Shown here in pieces: positions 16,774 through 27,029 of a stretch of DNA of 64,000 nucleotides (position 1 is its first letter; each line of letters starts with the position of its first letter). The stretch is from assembly GCA_964551735.1 (NCBI GenBank), contig CAZKEF010000003.1, positions 62,001 through 126,000 of the forward strand, read 5' to 3'. The DNA comes from DAOUAT01 sp964551735 (GTDB lineage Bacteria > Chloroflexota > Anaerolineae > CG2-30-64-16). The notes below the pieces were generated by a model. It ran no database searches. It was given only the letters and a program-made list of their open reading frames with translations, and was not told the origin of the DNA. The position numbers and the translations under genes were made by a program.

Positions 16774-17542
16774 ACGCCCCGCGGAACTGCGCCACGCGCT
16801 CGGCGGCCAGGCTGGCTAGCGCGGTGCCGTCGGCCAGCACCAGAAGCAGGCCGTAGCCCCGGTCATAGAGCTGCTGCGCTTGGGTCCAGGTGCCCGCCAC
16901 GGTGGCCAGGAACTTGCCCGTGGCCAGTACCTTCGCCTCGACGGTCGCGATGGCTGCCTGCACTTCGGGTTGAGAGGGATCGGCGAAGTGACCCATGGAG
17001 GTCGAAAGGTCCATCGGCCCGATAAAGATGCCGTCCAACCCCGGCACGGTGAGGACTTCATCCAGGTTGGCAACCGCCTCCGGCGTCTCCACTGCGGTCA
17101 TCACCAGCACCTCGTCGTTGGCGCGCTTGAGGTAAGCCGTGGCGTTCTGGCCGTAGCCGGGCGCGCGCGGGCTGCCTGCGATGCCGCGGATGCCGTCGGG
17201 CGGGTACTTGCAGCCGCGCACCGCGGCCTCGGCCTCGGCCCGCGTGTTGACGTAGGGCACCAGCACGCCATAAACCCCGGCGTCCAAAATGCGTTTGAGC
17301 GCCACGAAGTCGTTCCAGGGCGCGCGCACGAACGGCAGCGCGGAGTTGCCTTTCATGGCCTGGATCTGAGCGATCAGGGTCAAGACGTCGCCCGGCCCGT
17401 GCTCCAGGTCAATCATCACCACGTCGAACCCGGCCTCGGCCAGGATTTCAGCGCTGATCGGGCTGGCGATCTGCGCCCACGCGCCGACGACCTTCTTGCC
17501 CTCACGCAGCTTGCGTTTTACGGTGTTATCGAAAATACGCAT
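16766..17542 (-). CDS. HpcH/HpaI-family aldolase (2-keto-3-deoxy sugar acid aldolase type)
   Basis: A class II metal-dependent aldolase that splits 2-keto-3-deoxy acids into pyruvate and an aldehyde. The 258 residues show GFDVVMIDLEHGP near the N-terminus, FVRAPWND (catalytic arginine), AVETPEAV (metal-ligand glutamate) and FIGPMDLSTSMG (metal-ligand aspartate), all in the family order. The closest characterised types by eye are 2-keto-3-deoxy-L-rhamnonate and 5-keto-4-deoxyglucarate aldolases. The end overlaps the SMP-30 start, a direct link between lactone opening and aldol cleavage. A second role, in oxaloacetate or citramalyl-CoA cleavage, is less likely given the neighbours. Confidence 0.9.
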   Translation of the reverse strand: MRIFDNTVKRKLREGKKVVGAWAQIASPISAEILAEAGFDVVMIDLEHGPGDVLTLIAQIQAMKGNSALPFVRAPWNDFVALKRILDAGVYGVLVPYVNTRAEAEAAVRGCKYPPDGIRGIAGSPRAPGYGQNATAYLKRANDEVLVMTAVETPEAVANLDEVLTVPGLDGIFIGPMDLSTSMGHFADPSQPEVQAAIATVEAKVLATGKFLATVAGTWTQAQQLYDRGYGLLLVLADGTALASLAAERVAQFRGAYG

Positions 17543-17620
17543 AGGGAGTCCCTTTCTACTTGTGGAGTCAATTTACCAGGTTGGGGCGCACTGCACGCTC
17601 TTCTCCGTGGTACCCAATGA

Positions 17621-17699
17621 ACGGGACGCGGACGACGCGGATATTCCAGGTTCTTTGTCCGCGTCCTCCGCGTCGTCTGCGTCGTGACTTTCTGTCCCT
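17621..17699. repeat. repeat family D, copy 1
   Basis: GGGACGCGGACGACGCGGA is followed after a short spacer by its near inverse, built from iterated CGCGTC units, filling the gap between the UroD-like and aldolase genes. The same design recurs at 28144-28232 and in degraded form at 42594-42645. Confidence 0.75.
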
Positions 17700-17704
17700 G
17701 GCAG

Positions 17705-18865
17705 CTATGCCGATGGTTGCAGCGGATAGCGCCCCAATGCGTGCGCGGCGTCAAACAGCGCCAGCACATTGACAGGCGGCACGTCGAAGCTGATGTTATG
17801 GCACGGCGCCAGGATGTAGCCGCCGCCCCGGCCCAGGTCATAGAGCCGTCGGGCTACCTCCCTGCGCAGGCTCTCCGGCGTGGCGTTGGGCAGCACCTGC
17901 TGCACATCAATCCCGCCGTGGAAGGTGATGCGGTCGCCGAATCGCTCCTTCAGAGCGAAGGTGTCCTCCAGCCCGACCACCACCGTCTGCACCGGGTTGA
18001 TGATATCCACGCCGATCTCGATCAGATCGGGCAGGATGGGCACGATGGTGCCATCGCAGTGCATTAGCACCACCACATCGGCCGCAGCCTTGATGGTCTC
18101 GATCAGCGATTTCAGGTACGGCTTGATGAACGCCCGGAACATGCGTGGGGAGACCATCAGCGATTTCTGCGTGCCCTGGTCATCGGTTATAACGGCGACT
18201 TGCACATGGCGGCCGACCGCGGTCATGTAGCGGCGGTACATCTCGTTGATCACCGTCGAGATGCGGCTCAGCAGCGCGTGGGCCAGGTCGGGGTTCAGCG
18301 CGAAATCGGTGAACAGCTTGTCGTAGCCGCGCAGTTGCGACGCGGTCTGTAAGATGCCAACCTTGATGCCGTCCGCGCCCACCACGTAGTCGGTCGCCTC
18401 GTGCCAGCCCCGCGCTTGCTCGGCCAGGCCGGCGAACATCGCGGGCTGATCAGGGTCCGGCCAGTCGAACGCAGCGATCTCAGCTTCGGTCAACCCCTCG
18501 TGGCCCAACGGCTGGCCCGCGATGGCGAAGTAACTGCCCACCTCGGTCCACTTGTGCGGCGTGCGCCACATGTCTACGTAGCCTGGCTCGCCGTCAATGA
18601 CGACATCCTTAACGCCGACCCACTGCGGGACGATCCAGCGGAAATCCAACCCCAACCGTTGGCACAGCGCCTCTGGCAGGACAACGTTCTGGGCCATGCG
18701 ATCCAGGATAGCCGGCTCGGCGGGCAGGCCCAGCTCCGGCGCGTGCGCCCGCAGCCGGTCATACGCCAGCCGGTGGAACGAACCGATGTGTTTGCCGTAA
18801 TCCACCAGGACGCGGTCGGGTTCGTGATGATTGACTGTGGCAGCAAATGCTTCTCGACGATTCAT
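17705..18865 (-). CDS. uroporphyrinogen decarboxylase (URO-D) family protein
   Basis: A 386-residue TIM-barrel protein of the URO-D/MtaA/CmuA superfamily. It has the N-terminal MNRREAF start typical of the non-heme branch and family segments ADGIKVGILQTASQL, MHCDGTIVPILPDLIEIGVD and HGGIDVQQVLPNATPE. The GGGYILAPCHNI stretch near the end holds a cysteine where corrinoid methyltransferases bind zinc. True haem-pathway HemE proteins lack this organisation, so a methyl-transfer or unknown role is more likely. AGGGGAAGGG precedes the ATG. Such proteins often occur in sugar-utilisation loci of Chloroflexota and related phyla, but their role there is unproven as far as I know. Confidence 0.85.
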   Translation of the reverse strand: MNRREAFAATVNHHEPDRVLVDYGKHIGSFHRLAYDRLRAHAPELGLPAEPAILDRMAQNVVLPEALCQRLGLDFRWIVPQWVGVKDVVIDGEPGYVDMWRTPHKWTEVGSYFAIAGQPLGHEGLTEAEIAAFDWPDPDQPAMFAGLAEQARGWHEATDYVVGADGIKVGILQTASQLRGYDKLFTDFALNPDLAHALLSRISTVINEMYRRYMTAVGRHVQVAVITDDQGTQKSLMVSPRMFRAFIKPYLKSLIETIKAAADVVVLMHCDGTIVPILPDLIEIGVDIINPVQTVVVGLEDTFALKERFGDRITFHGGIDVQQVLPNATPESLRREVARRLYDLGRGGGYILAPCHNISFDVPPVNVLALFDAAHALGRYPLQPSA

Positions 18866-18908
18866 ACCCTTCCCCTGTCATGGCCAAAGATATAACTCGC
18901 TGTCAGCC

Positions 18909-18971
18909 GGTCTGTGACCGGCGTCCTGCGCGCATCCCGGTCGCTTGCCGAGGAGGACCGGGGTCACAGAC
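18909..18971. repeat. repeat family C, palindromic element
   Basis: GGTCTGTGACCGGCGTCCT (18909-18927) faces its near-perfect inverse at 18953-18971 around a 25-nt centre, upstream of the UroD-like gene. Confidence 0.75.
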
Positions 18972-19000
18972 CCCCTGCGAATGTAAAAGTTAGCAGCATT

Positions 19001-19054
19001 GGGCTTTAGCCAGTTCCTGTGTTAACAACGAGACGAGTTAAAGCCTCGATTCCA
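19001..19054. repeat. repeat family A, degraded copy 2
   Basis: A decayed left arm (GCTTTAGCCAG) and an intact right arm (AAAGCCTCGATTCCAGC) flank a centre with GTTAACAACG, as in the copy at 26787. Confidence 0.65.
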
Positions 19055-19081
19055 GCACGCAATACGTATCACGCACCACGT
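19055..19081. repeat. repeat family F, copy 1
   Basis: CACGCAATACGTATCACGCA directly abuts the family A copy and the malic enzyme stop. It is the inverse complement type of the iterated element at 53856-53930. Confidence 0.5.
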
Positions 19082-19084
19082 CCC

Positions 19085-21340
<2,256 letters not shown>

Positions 21341-21372
21341 AGTGTGACCTCACAGGACTATAGAATTTTTAC

Positions 21373-21508
21373 GTCATGCTGAGCGGGTCTACAACACAAG
21401 GTCCACCGCGGCGAACGACCAGCGAAACATCTGGCTCATCCACACGAGACCCTTCGCTAGATTCTTGCTGCAACTGACTGTACGGGATCAACCCGCTCAG
21501 GGTGACAT
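21373..21508. repeat. repeat family B, copy 1
   Basis: Ends GTCATGCTGAGCGGGT and ACCCGCTCAGGGTGAC are inverted and 136 bp apart. The centre contains AGCGAAACATCTGG and CCCTTCGCTAGATTC, an inner inverted pair shared in outline with the copies at 23404 and 26853. Confidence 0.8.
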
Positions 21509-21530
21509 GGGTTCATAAAACCGGCGAAGA

Positions 21531-23369
21531 TTACCCGATCCCCAACCGCGCCAGCCGTTCCAATGACGGCGCGCCGTTCTCGTCCCAGCCGCGCAGATCG
21601 TAATAGATCGGCAGCATGGTTGCCATATCGGGCGAGACGCCGGCTGCATCACCCGTGGGACGCGTTTCATGGGTGAAGCGCGGCGGCAGCCGATCGTCGG
21701 CCGCGGTGACGCCCAGGCGCAGGTTGATCAGCCGCTTGAGCTGGAAGATGCGATCGCCGGCATCCAGCACATCCTGCGTCGTCCAATCCCAGCCTAACGC
21801 GGCGTTGACGATCGCGCACAGCCGCTCCGGGCCGACGTGCCCCTTGATGAGGAACTTGCACAAACCGAGCGGGTTGTACACCCCGGCGTAGTTCTGGTAG
21901 TCATAGCACAGCTTAACCGTAGCCGCGTTTGACTCGTGATGCGGTACCGGGCTGGGGTAGCCCAGGTCGGGGTGCGGGACGCCGTAGCCGTTCCAGTAAG
22001 TGGCGGCCTCCAGGTGGCAGCCGCCGCGGGCCGCGGTCGCGTAGTTCACCGCCATGCTGACAAACGCGCGCGGATCGTGAAAGGCCACCTCCAACCCCTT
22101 GACGTGGATCGCGAACGCTTCACTGCCCTGGCCGATGCGCCGGGCCGCCTCGCGCACCCCTTCGGCCAGCGTCGCGCCGAGGTCCTCCCGCCGCGCGATC
22201 TTGCCGATCATGGCCAGCATCGCGTCCGCATCCCCGAAGCGCAGGGCGATCCCGCTGGTGTCGGCCGGGCCGATCAGTCCCCGCTCGAACGCCTCCATGC
22301 CGAACGCGATCACGCCCGCGGTCGAGATGGTGTCCAGCCCGTAACGGTTGCACAGTGAGTTCGCCAGCGCCACCGCCTCGAAGTTGTCCACATGGCACAG
22401 CCCACCGAAGCCGGCCAGCGTCTCATATTCCACGCCCTCGCCCCGCGGGACGAGATACGGCCCGTCTTTGACCTCGATCTCCTTGCCGCAGCCGATGGGG
22501 CAAGCGTGGCAGTGGGTATGTTTGACCAGGTATTTCGGATAGAAGGTCTGGCCCGCGAGGTTCTGTGCTTCAGGCCAGTTGCCCAGCGTCCAGTTGCGCA
22601 CCGGGATGTCGCCGAACTTCTCGGTCGCCATGACGCCGCCCGCGGTGCCCAGGTTGGTCATGGGCAGTGAATGCTCCTTGATGAACTCGTTCTGCGCCTT
22701 AACCTCATTCCGGAAGCGCTTGGGGTCGGGATATTCCGGCCGGACTTTGCCTCGCACGGCGATAGCCTTGAGGTTCTTGCTGCCCAGTAACGCGCCCATG
22801 CCCCCGCGCGCGGCCGCGCGCACGTAGTTGGACGGCCCACACATGATCCCGGCGATCTTGACCTGGTTCTCGCCTGCGGTGCCGATACCGGCCACCTGGC
22901 CCTTCGGATCGGTCTCGGCCAGCAGCGCATCGCCGGCCTCGAACCAGTCGCGGCCCCACAGGTGCGCCGCGTCGCGGAACTCGACCGTGCCATCGTGGAG
23001 CCATAGGTAGGTGGACGCCGCGGCCTGGCCGGTGATGATCAGGCCGTCGTAACCGGCCACGCGCAGTTCCGCGCCCCAGTAGTGCGCCAGGTTCGCCTCG
23101 TTCCAGATGCCGGTCAGTGGGGAGCGGCCGCACCATGAGCTGCGGCAGCCGGTGGGCGCGAAGGTGCCCGATAGCACGCCGTTCATCACGATCAACGGGC
23201 TGGCGGGGCCCAGCGGATCGAGGGCCGGATACATCTCGTCGTAATAGATTTTCGCAGCCAGGCCGGAGCCGAGCAGCCACTTGCGTACGACCTCGTCGGC
23301 GATGGGTTCCTCGCGCCATGTCTTATTGGTCAGGTCAATTCTCAGTAGTTTTCCTGCGTAGACCGGCAT
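21531..23369 (-). CDS. aldehyde:ferredoxin oxidoreductase (tungsten AOR family)
   Basis: Oxidises aldehydes to acids with ferredoxin as acceptor, using a tungsto-bispterin cofactor and one [4Fe-4S] cluster. The 612 residues fit the family. The cluster ligands are C287, C290 and C294 (HCHACPIGCGK) and C504 (YNPLGLCKF). The N-terminal pterin-binding domain shows LLRIDLTNKTWREEP, GTFAPTGCRSSWCGRSP and RAAARGGMGALLGSKNLKA. GGGAG precedes the ATG. No ferredoxin or pterin-synthesis gene lies nearby. In this context the likely substrate is the aldehyde released by the adjacent aldolase, such as a glyceraldehyde- or lactaldehyde-type product; that is inference. The enzyme implies anaerobic or microaerobic growth. 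Confidence 0.94.
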   Translation of the reverse strand: MPVYAGKLLRIDLTNKTWREEPIADEVVRKWLLGSGLAAKIYYDEMYPALDPLGPASPLIVMNGVLSGTFAPTGCRSSWCGRSPLTGIWNEANLAHYWGAELRVAGYDGLIITGQAAASTYLWLHDGTVEFRDAAHLWGRDWFEAGDALLAETDPKGQVAGIGTAGENQVKIAGIMCGPSNYVRAAARGGMGALLGSKNLKAIAVRGKVRPEYPDPKRFRNEVKAQNEFIKEHSLPMTNLGTAGGVMATEKFGDIPVRNWTLGNWPEAQNLAGQTFYPKYLVKHTHCHACPIGCGKEIEVKDGPYLVPRGEGVEYETLAGFGGLCHVDNFEAVALANSLCNRYGLDTISTAGVIAFGMEAFERGLIGPADTSGIALRFGDADAMLAMIGKIARREDLGATLAEGVREAARRIGQGSEAFAIHVKGLEVAFHDPRAFVSMAVNYATAARGGCHLEAATYWNGYGVPHPDLGYPSPVPHHESNAATVKLCYDYQNYAGVYNPLGLCKFLIKGHVGPERLCAIVNAALGWDWTTQDVLDAGDRIFQLKRLINLRLGVTAADDRLPPRFTHETRPTGDAAGVSPDMATMLPIYYDLRGWDENGAPSLERLARLGIG

Positions 23370-23403
23370 GTTTTCAATCTCCCAAGTTCCAAGAACCGCC
23401 TTC

Positions 23404-23545
23404 TGTCACCCTGAGCGGGTTAACGGCACATCTTCAGTGACAACACAGCCCCAGCGAAGGGTCTCTGCTTCAAGTACAGAACGAGATGCTTCGCTAGTGT
23501 CTCGCTGCAGCTGACTTTGACTTGTAGACCCGCTCAGCATGACAC
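23404..23545. repeat. repeat family B, copy 2
   Basis: TGTCACCCTGAGCGGGTT at the left end and ACCCGCTCAGCATGACA at the right end, with an inner pair AGCGAAGGGTCTC / GATGCTTCGCT. It lies upstream of the AOR gene. Confidence 0.8.
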
Positions 23546-23571
23546 TACCGGCGATGAACCTTAGCGGCAGA

Positions 23572-23596
23572 AACCAACTGAAGCCTCGATTCCGGA
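23572..23596. repeat. repeat family A, half copy 3
   Basis: Only the right arm (ACTGAAGCCTCGATTCCGG) remains, next to the stop of the isomerase-like gene. Confidence 0.6.
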
Positions 23597-23608
23597 TTGG
23601 ACGTGCTC

Positions 23609-25033
23609 TTACCTCAACACGATCGGCGTAATATCCAACAGCCCACAAAACTGCTCCAACTCAGCCACAACCGACCCGGCCACGCCGGAGATGTGGTTGG
23701 CGCCGTATTCGGCGATGATGTGATCGAAGTCGGCGGTCACCTTGACGAACGCGGTGGGCAGTTGGTGGGCCCCGCGCGCGGCCACGAACGCGGCGTACTC
23801 CTCCTCGGTCGGCTCGACGGCCTCGCCGGGGATGATCGCCATGTGGTAGCGCCCCGCGCGGCGGAAAAGGCGCGCCAGCGTCATGGGGCCGGGCGCGGCG
23901 CGGAAGTAGGTGATGGCTGCGCCGCCAGGGCGGACGCTGGGCCGCAGCTCGATGTGCATCAAGTTCTCGGCCGGCAGGTCCGACCGGCCCGCGTACCACG
24001 AACAGACCGCGCCGCAGTTGGGCAGGTAGAGGGTGTGGGTGCTTTCGTTGAGATAGCTCAGGTCACCGAAGAAGGGCGGGACGCCGCCCGACACCAGCTT
24101 CAGCACCTGCATAGTCAACGCGCCGTCGGCATCCGCCTCGCACGCCATGGCGACCGGCTCCTTGGCGCCGTCGGCATCGTAAGGGCTGGGCAGGAATGCG
24201 GCCGAGAGGCACTGCGGCACGTAGTGGTTGGTCAGGTCGGGCATGCATTTCACTGCGACGAAGTCTAACCCCTTCTCGGCCACGATCTCTCGGGTGGCCA
24301 GGTAGCAGCGCGCCTGGTAGTTGAGCTTGTCTGGGGTCAAGCCCTGGTTGTTGAAGCCGATGCTCTTGACGTTGGCCCCCAGCCAGGCAGTCATCGGCTC
24401 GGCGGCCTCGACGGCCATCGCTTCCGCGCGGCGGATGATCTCGAGCTGGTCAATGTGCTCCGCGTCCACGCCGAACAGGGCGCGCCACTGCATCGGGTCG
24501 AAACTGCCGGTGTCAATCCCCAGGCTGCGGCCGCCGAAGAGGCCGAAGACGCTGCCGCGCAGCCGCCGGACCGTAGATGCCGCGCGCACGAAAGGCAGCA
24601 GCTTTCCTGACAGCGCCGGGCTATCGAAATCCTCGCGCACGCGCAGATGGCGGTAGCCGATCTGATCCAGCGCGCCGCCCGCGCCCAGCATGCCAACTGT
24701 GCCGTGGGTGGCTGCGCTTTTATTCGAGAGCAGGATGGTCGGCAGGCCCAGGCTTCGCACGCCGTGCAGCACCAGGTTGGGCGCGGTCCAACAGGGGGTG
24801 TGCGCCACCAGGGCCTCGGCGCCCGCGGCCTGCAGCGCGGCAACCTGGTTGTCAATGTCTGTGCGCGTGCGCGCCACCGCGTCGAACGCGTGCAGATCCA
24901 TTGCGCTGCGCAGCCCGCGGAAGAAGGCCAACGCCTCCGCGTGCTTGCCCTCAGTCAGCCGGCGGAAGACTTTCTCCCACTCGTGCGGCCGCTCGTCGCC
25001 GAAGGTAACCAAACCGACTCTAGGGGCTGTCAT
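23609..25033 (-). CDS. L-fucose/L-arabinose isomerase-family protein
   Basis: A 474-residue protein of the fucose/arabinose isomerase fold. The start at 25033 (MTAPRVGLVTFGDERP) lies 1 nt after the SDR stop, with GGAG within the end of that gene. Readable parts include AHTPCWTAPNLVLHG, LLSNKSAATHGTVGMLGAGGAL and FVAVKCMPDLTNHYVPQCLSAAF, a metal-site region. The AraA and FucI proteins interconvert aldoses and ketoses; members of this broad group (COG2407) are often of unknown specificity. Its coupling to the SDR suggests they act on the same sugar. The C-terminal domain has a second conserved block, FGDLSYLNESTHTLYLPNCG, that may hold a metal-binding histidine. Confidence 0.85.
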   Translation of the reverse strand: MTAPRVGLVTFGDERPHEWEKVFRRLTEGKHAEALAFFRGLRSAMDLHAFDAVARTRTDIDNQVAALQAAGAEALVAHTPCWTAPNLVLHGVRSLGLPTILLSNKSAATHGTVGMLGAGGALDQIGYRHLRVREDFDSPALSGKLLPFVRAASTVRRLRGSVFGLFGGRSLGIDTGSFDPMQWRALFGVDAEHIDQLEIIRRAEAMAVEAAEPMTAWLGANVKSIGFNNQGLTPDKLNYQARCYLATREIVAEKGLDFVAVKCMPDLTNHYVPQCLSAAFLPSPYDADGAKEPVAMACEADADGALTMQVLKLVSGGVPPFFGDLSYLNESTHTLYLPNCGAVCSWYAGRSDLPAENLMHIELRPSVRPGGAAITYFRAAPGPMTLARLFRRAGRYHMAIIPGEAVEPTEEEYAAFVAARGAHQLPTAFVKVTADFDHIIAEYGANHISGVAGSVVAELEQFCGLLDITPIVLR

Positions 25034-25034
25034 G

Positions 25035-25811
25035 TCATTTCTCCATATGGCGCGGGAAGCCCTGGATCGAGCGCCCGCCGTCGGGGTAGACCGTCTGGCC
25101 GACGAAGTAGCTGGCGTCATCGCTGGCCATGAAGACGATCACCCGTGCGATTTCCTGGCACGAGGCGATGTAGCCGATAGGCAGCCGGTTCATCAAAGCC
25201 GCGTGCTTCTCCGGGCTGTGCACCACCCGTTCCATCAGCTCGGTCATCACCGGGCCAGGCGCGACCGCGTTGACGCGGATGCCATGCTTGATGAGCGCCA
25301 GCCCCATCGCCTTGGTGAGCTGGTTGACGCCGCCTTTGGCAGCACAGTACGGCACCTGGTCGGCTAGCGCCAGCTGGGCCATTACCGATGAGACGTTGAC
25401 GATCGCGCCGGCTTTGCCCTGGGCCACCATCACCCGCGCCGCGGCCTGGCTCAGCAGGAACGTGCCCTTCAAGTCCACACTCATCACCCAGTCCCAGTCC
25501 TCCTCGGTGGTGTCGAAGAAGTTGGCGCTGTGATTGACCCCGGCGTTGTTGACGACGATGTCCACGGTCCCGTAGTGCTCTACGGTCTTCGCCACCAGCG
25601 TATCCACCTCGGCCTTTTGGCTTACGTCGCATGGCACAAAGATGGCGTCACCGCCCTGCGCCCGGATATCAGCCACGACGGCCTCGCCCAGATCAGTTGA
25701 GCGGCCCGCAGCCACAACCTTGGCGCCTTCCCTGGCGAACTCCTGCGCGCACGCCACCCCGATCCCCTTGGTCGCGCCGGTGATGATAGCGACTTTGTTT
25801 TGGAGTTTCAT
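25035..25811 (-). CDS. short-chain dehydrogenase/reductase (SDR), sugar or polyol dehydrogenase-like
   Basis: A classical NAD(P)-dependent SDR of 258 residues. The start at 25811 (MKLQNKVAIITGATKGIG) follows AAGGA. The cofactor loop is TGATKGIG (11-18), NNAG follows the fourth strand, and the catalytic residues are the serine in NVSSVMAQ and Y/K in VPYCAAKGG. The basic R in AAGRSTDL after the second strand could favour NADP. It precedes the isomerase-like gene by 1 nt and plausibly oxidises a sugar to a lactone or a ketose, feeding the lactonase and aldolase; this is inferred from context. Confidence 0.92.
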   Translation of the reverse strand: MKLQNKVAIITGATKGIGVACAQEFAREGAKVVAAGRSTDLGEAVVADIRAQGGDAIFVPCDVSQKAEVDTLVAKTVEHYGTVDIVVNNAGVNHSANFFDTTEEDWDWVMSVDLKGTFLLSQAAARVMVAQGKAGAIVNVSSVMAQLALADQVPYCAAKGGVNQLTKAMGLALIKHGIRVNAVAPGPVMTELMERVVHSPEKHAALMNRLPIGYIASCQEIARVIVFMASDDASYFVGQTVYPDGGRSIQGFPRHMEK

Positions 25812-25827
25812 GGGTTGTCCTTTGGGG

Positions 25828-25915
25828 TAGATTAGTAAACTGGTAAACTGGTACATTGGTAGATCGGTAAGCCGGTCAGCGATCTACCAGTCTACCGAGT
25901 TACCAGTCTACCAAC
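25828..25915. repeat. repeat family E, copy 1 (iterated and inverted)
   Basis: GGTAAACTGGTACATTGGTA-type units run rightward to about 25870, then their inverse (CTACCAGTCTACCGAG and TTACCAGTCTACC) to 25915. The whole gap between SDR and creatininase genes is a palindrome made of 8-10 bp iterations. Confidence 0.75.
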
Positions 25916-26728
25916 TCACTTCACCGGCGGCTTCACACCCACCGGCCAGCGCGTCATGATGTCGTTGACCAGCTCGGACACGTAATCCACCGTCCGGGTC
26001 ACCAGCTTCTCGCCCTTCTCGCGCGTGGCCTTGGTCGGATCGCCGATCACGCCGTTCTCCAACTCAAGGTACTCCGGGCGGGCAAAAGTGCCCTCGAAGT
26101 GGTACATCATGCCAGGCCGGGGCTGCATGCCGGGCGCGATGATCCATTTGCGATCCACCAGCGCCTCGCCGCCGCCCTTGACGGCCTTGCTCATGTCCAC
26201 GTACTGCGGGTAGAGGTAAAGGCCCACCGAGGTCTCGGCCTCATCCGCGTGCCACATGTAGTCGTCCAACACGTCTTTGCTGTCGCGCAGGAAATCGTAC
26301 CAGTGCAGCGACAGGGTGAAGTGCCCCTCCAGCCCCAGTTTGTGGACGGCCACCAGGGTGGTGCTGACCTGGCCGTGGGCCGAGAGGATGATGAATTTGT
26401 TGTAGCCGGACACGGCCGCGCCCTTGACGATGTCCACCAGCAGCGCGATGTGGGTGTCGTAGCTCAGCGGGATGGTGCCGGGCATATACCAGTGGTGGTA
26501 CGGGTGCGAACCGTACATGGGAGAAGGCAGCAGCATCGCGCCGGTCTTCCTGGCGATCAGCTCAGCCATACCGACGGCGTTGTAGTGGTCCACGCCGCAC
26601 GGGCTGTGCGGGCCATGTTGCTCAACTGAGCCGATGGGCAGGATAGCCAGGTCACACTCTTCTTTTGCCCAGCGGCATACTTCGGTGTATGGCAGCTCTT
26701 GCCACCAGAGGAATTGTCGATCGGTCAT
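25916..26728 (-). CDS. creatininase-family amidohydrolase
   Basis: A 270-residue metal enzyme of the creatininase/MftE fold, which hydrolyses cyclic amides, formamides or peptides. The N-terminal metal motif is PIGSVEQHGPHSPCGVDHY with Glu, His and Asp ligands at the usual spacing. The second motif, normally NGHGGN, reads LSAHGQVS, so the flanking asparagines are changed. AAGGAG precedes the ATG. No nitrogen-compound gene is nearby; in a sugar island a lactonase- or amidase-like step, possibly on an N-acyl sugar or lactam, can be imagined but not shown. Confidence 0.88.
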   Translation of the reverse strand: MTDRQFLWWQELPYTEVCRWAKEECDLAILPIGSVEQHGPHSPCGVDHYNAVGMAELIARKTGAMLLPSPMYGSHPYHHWYMPGTIPLSYDTHIALLVDIVKGAAVSGYNKFIILSAHGQVSTTLVAVHKLGLEGHFTLSLHWYDFLRDSKDVLDDYMWHADEAETSVGLYLYPQYVDMSKAVKGGGEALVDRKWIIAPGMQPRPGMMYHFEGTFARPEYLELENGVIGDPTKATREKGEKLVTRTVDYVSELVNDIMTRWPVGVKPPVK

Positions 26729-26744
26729 GTCAGGTGTCTCCTTG

Positions 26745-26780
26745 TTGGTAAACTGGTAGATTGGTGCATTGGACCATTGG
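26745..26780. repeat. repeat family E, copy 2
   Basis: GGTAAACTGGTAGATTGGTG followed by a further TTGGACCATTGG iteration; the same 9-10 bp unit as at 25828, here without the inverted half. Confidence 0.65.
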
Positions 26781-26786
26781 ACGCTT

Positions 26787-26851
26787 CTGGAATCGAGGCT
26801 TTAGCCGGTCTCTCATGTTAACCACGCAACCGGCTGAAGCCTCGATTCCGG
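26787..26851. repeat. repeat family A, copy 4 (intact)
   Basis: TGGAATCGAGGCTTTAGCCG and its inverse ending at 26851 flank a 20-nt centre with GTTAACCACG. This and the 30840 copy best define the family. Confidence 0.85.
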
Positions 26852-26852
26852 A

Positions 26853-26992
26853 CTGTCACCCTGAGCGGGTTGACCCCGTGAAGTCCGTTGCGGCGCGTGT
26901 CCAGCGAAGGGTCTCGTTCCACACGACGAAGATTCTTCGCTGGTGGCTCGCCGCATCGTAGGTTGAGTCGCTAACCCGCTCAGAAGGACAGT
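26853..26992. repeat. repeat family B, copy 3
   Basis: TGTCACCCTGAGCGGGTT and AACCCGCTCAGAAGGACA ends with the inner pair CCAGCGAAGGGTCTCG / GATTCTTCGCTGG. It begins 1 bp after family A copy 4, so two element types are stacked. Confidence 0.8.
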
Positions 26993-27027
26993 CCTGGATT
27001 GTCCGCGTCAATCCGCGCTTGTCCGCG
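26993..27027. repeat. repeat family D, short fragment
   Basis: TTGTCCGCGTCAATCCGCG-type sequence ends 2 bp before the Ldh stop codon. Together, 26729-27029 (301 bp) holds E, A, B and D elements end to end and nothing else that I can see. Confidence 0.5.
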
Positions 27028-27029
27028 CC

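Noticed and set aside
19055..19081. The ATACGTAT core here was considered as another LacI operator.
   Set aside because: It belongs to repeat family F next to a stop codon, not to a promoter, and the flanks differ from the two candidate sites.
25828..25915. Tandem GGTAAACTGG-type units considered as a CRISPR array.
   Set aside because: The units are 8-10 bp without constant spacers, one half is inverted, and no cas gene is present.
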